Positions 63,097 through 64,000 of a stretch of 64,000 bases of DNA are shown piece by piece. Origin of the DNA: Collimonas sp. OK242 (lineage in GTDB: Bacteria > Pseudomonadota > Gammaproteobacteria > Burkholderiales > Burkholderiaceae_D); contig NZ_FNOR01000007.1 in NCBI RefSeq assembly GCF_900107095.1, positions 186,001 to 250,000 on the forward strand, read 5' to 3'. The notes under the pieces are model-generated. The model ran no database searches, was not told the origin of the DNA, and saw only the letters and a program-made list of their open reading frames with translations. Within the stretch, counting starts at the first letter, position 1; every line of letters begins with the position of its first letter. The position numbers and the translations under genes are program-made.

Positions 63097-64000
63097 TTAT
63101 TTTCCGATACAAAACCGCGAAAAAATCACCCCCAGCAAATCGTCCGGCGTAAATGCCCCGGTAATGCTGCTGAGCCTGTCCTGCGCCAGCCGCAACTCTT
63201 CCGCAAACAAATCAAGCGACTGATCGTTGACGCGGTTGTCGAGCGAGGCGTGCTGATCGGCAATCTCCAGGTGATCGCGCGCCGCCTTGAGCGCAATCAG
63301 ATGCCGTTCACGGGCCAGGTAACGCGATTCGCCGGTTTGCTGCCAGCCGGCGATGCGCAGCAGTTCCGCGCGCAGCAGGTCGATGCCGAGGTGGTCGGTG
63401 GCCGACAGGTAGATATGGGTGGCGTCGTTCATCACATCGACTGCGGGCCGGTGGCCGGACTGGTCGATCTTGTTCCAGATGCGGATGATAGGCGCGCTGC
63501 TCGGGAAGCGGGCGACGATTTTTTCATCCGCCAGCGATGGGCCGTGATTGGCGTCCAGCATGTGCAGGATCACGTCGGCGCTGGCCACCGCGGCCCAGGT
63601 GCGCTCGATGCCTATCCTTTCCACTTCGTCATTGGCGTCTTCGGCATCGCGGATGCCGGCGGTGTCGATGATGTTGAGCGGGATGCCTTCCAGCTGGATG
63701 GTTTCGGTCACCTTGTCGCGCGTGGTGCCGGCGATCGGTGTAACGATGGCGACATCGGATCCGGCCAGCACGTTCAGCAGGGATGATTTGCCGACATTCG
63801 GCTGGCCCGCCAGCACGATGTTCAAGCCGTCGCGCAGCAAAGCGCCTTGCGCGGCCTGGCTGAACACGTTGTCCAGCGTACTGCGGATAGCCGCCAGCTG
63901 GCCGCGCGCATCGGATTTCTCCAGGAAGTCGATTTCCTCTTCCGGAAAATCCAGCGTCGCTTCAACCAGCATGCGCAGATTGGTGACCTGCTCCACCAGC
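63097..64000 (-). CDS. mnmE: tRNA modification GTPase MnmE, C-terminal part (cut by window edge)
   Basis: MnmE (TrmE) is the GTPase partner of MnmG in wobble-uridine modification. The frame is open from 64000 to the stop at 63097, about 300 codons, covering the end of the helical domain, the G domain and the C-terminal helices. The P-loop [14 protein letters not shown]2/G3 region [11 protein letters not shown] and DTAGIRD, and G4 NKID are visible. The C-terminal FCIGK with its essential cysteine is intact. The N-terminal folate-binding domain lies outside the window. mnmE is usually followed upstream by yidC, rnpA, rpmH and dnaA. Confidence 0.97.
   Translation of the reverse strand, partial: LVEQVTNLRMLVEATLDFPEEEIDFLEKSDARGQLAAIRSTLDNVFSQAAQGALLRDGLNIVLAGQPNVGKSSLLNVLAGSDVAIVTPIAGTTRDKVTETIQLEGIPLNIIDTAGIRDAEDANDEVERIGIERTWAAVASADVILHMLDANHGPSLADEKIVARFPSSAPIIRIWNKIDQSGHRPAVDVMNDATHIYLSATDHLGIDLLRAELLRIAGWQQTGESRYLARERHLIALKAARDHLEIADQHASLDNRVNDQSLDLFAEELRLAQDRLSSITGAFTPDDLLGVIFSRFCIGK

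Overview
The window is a chromosomal stretch of a GC-rich betaproteobacterium. The order atpB-atpI-parB-parA-(LysE)-rsmG-mnmG, mnmE at the other edge, the Bug-type (TctC) binding protein, the general porin and the type IV pilin genes all point to Burkholderiales. Oxalobacteraceae (Collimonas/Herbaspirillum-like) is the most likely family; the genus is inferred from gene content only. No tRNA, rRNA, insertion sequence, prophage or CRISPR array was found.

Replication and segregation (1-16.2 kb). All 14 intact genes from atpB to the GMC oxidoreductase at 12.8-14.4 kb lie on the minus strand. Two perfect parS sites precede mnmG, and one of them forms the core of a 38-bp perfect palindrome. The parA-parB gap carries a helically phased array of eleven DnaA-box-like 9-mers. 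At 15.5-16.1 kb an AT-rich, gene-free region has four perfect DnaA boxes. It contains a tandemly duplicated unit made of an AT tract, a TAG-TAG-TAG-TAG tract (DnaA-trio-like) and a DnaA box. This is best read as oriC with a duplicated unwinding module. The decayed remnants of a mmsA gene and a LysR gene lie immediately to its left.

Metabolism (6.6-44.7 kb). This part holds a TSUP permease, a complete branched-chain amino-acid-type ABC operon (livGFKHM), a GMC oxidoreductase, an aspartate carbamoyltransferase with an N-terminal extension next to oriC, an AsmA protein, a low-complexity DUF3300 protein and putA with its Lrp-type regulator. It continues with a phosphodiesterase, a gluconate regulator/kinase pair, a LysR regulator, GTP-dependent PEP carboxykinase and a 2-hydroxyacid dehydrogenase. 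A three-gene periplasmic FAD dehydrogenase (Tat small subunit, GMC flavoprotein, triheme cytochrome), a one-domain asparaginase-like protein and an M3 oligopeptidase follow. Gluconate can thus be either oxidised in the periplasm or phosphorylated in the cytoplasm.

Transport and sensing (44.9-54.2 kb). A porin, an iron(III)-type ABC transporter (ATPase, fused permease, binding protein) and a TctC-like binding protein sit next to a TctD/TctE two-component system, followed by an FrmR/CsoR-type repressor.

Surface genes and end (54.3-64 kb). A compact minor-pilin operon (pilV-pilX-pilY1-pilE, no pilW or fimT seen) is followed by small envelope proteins, a TMEM175-type channel, a separate pilin, an internally deleted AI-2E transporter, a dodecin and an AT-rich EpsG-like membrane protein. 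The 3' part of mnmE closes the window. Two near-identical small-RNA-like genes with anti-Shine-Dalgarno motifs and intrinsic terminators flank the dodecin gene.
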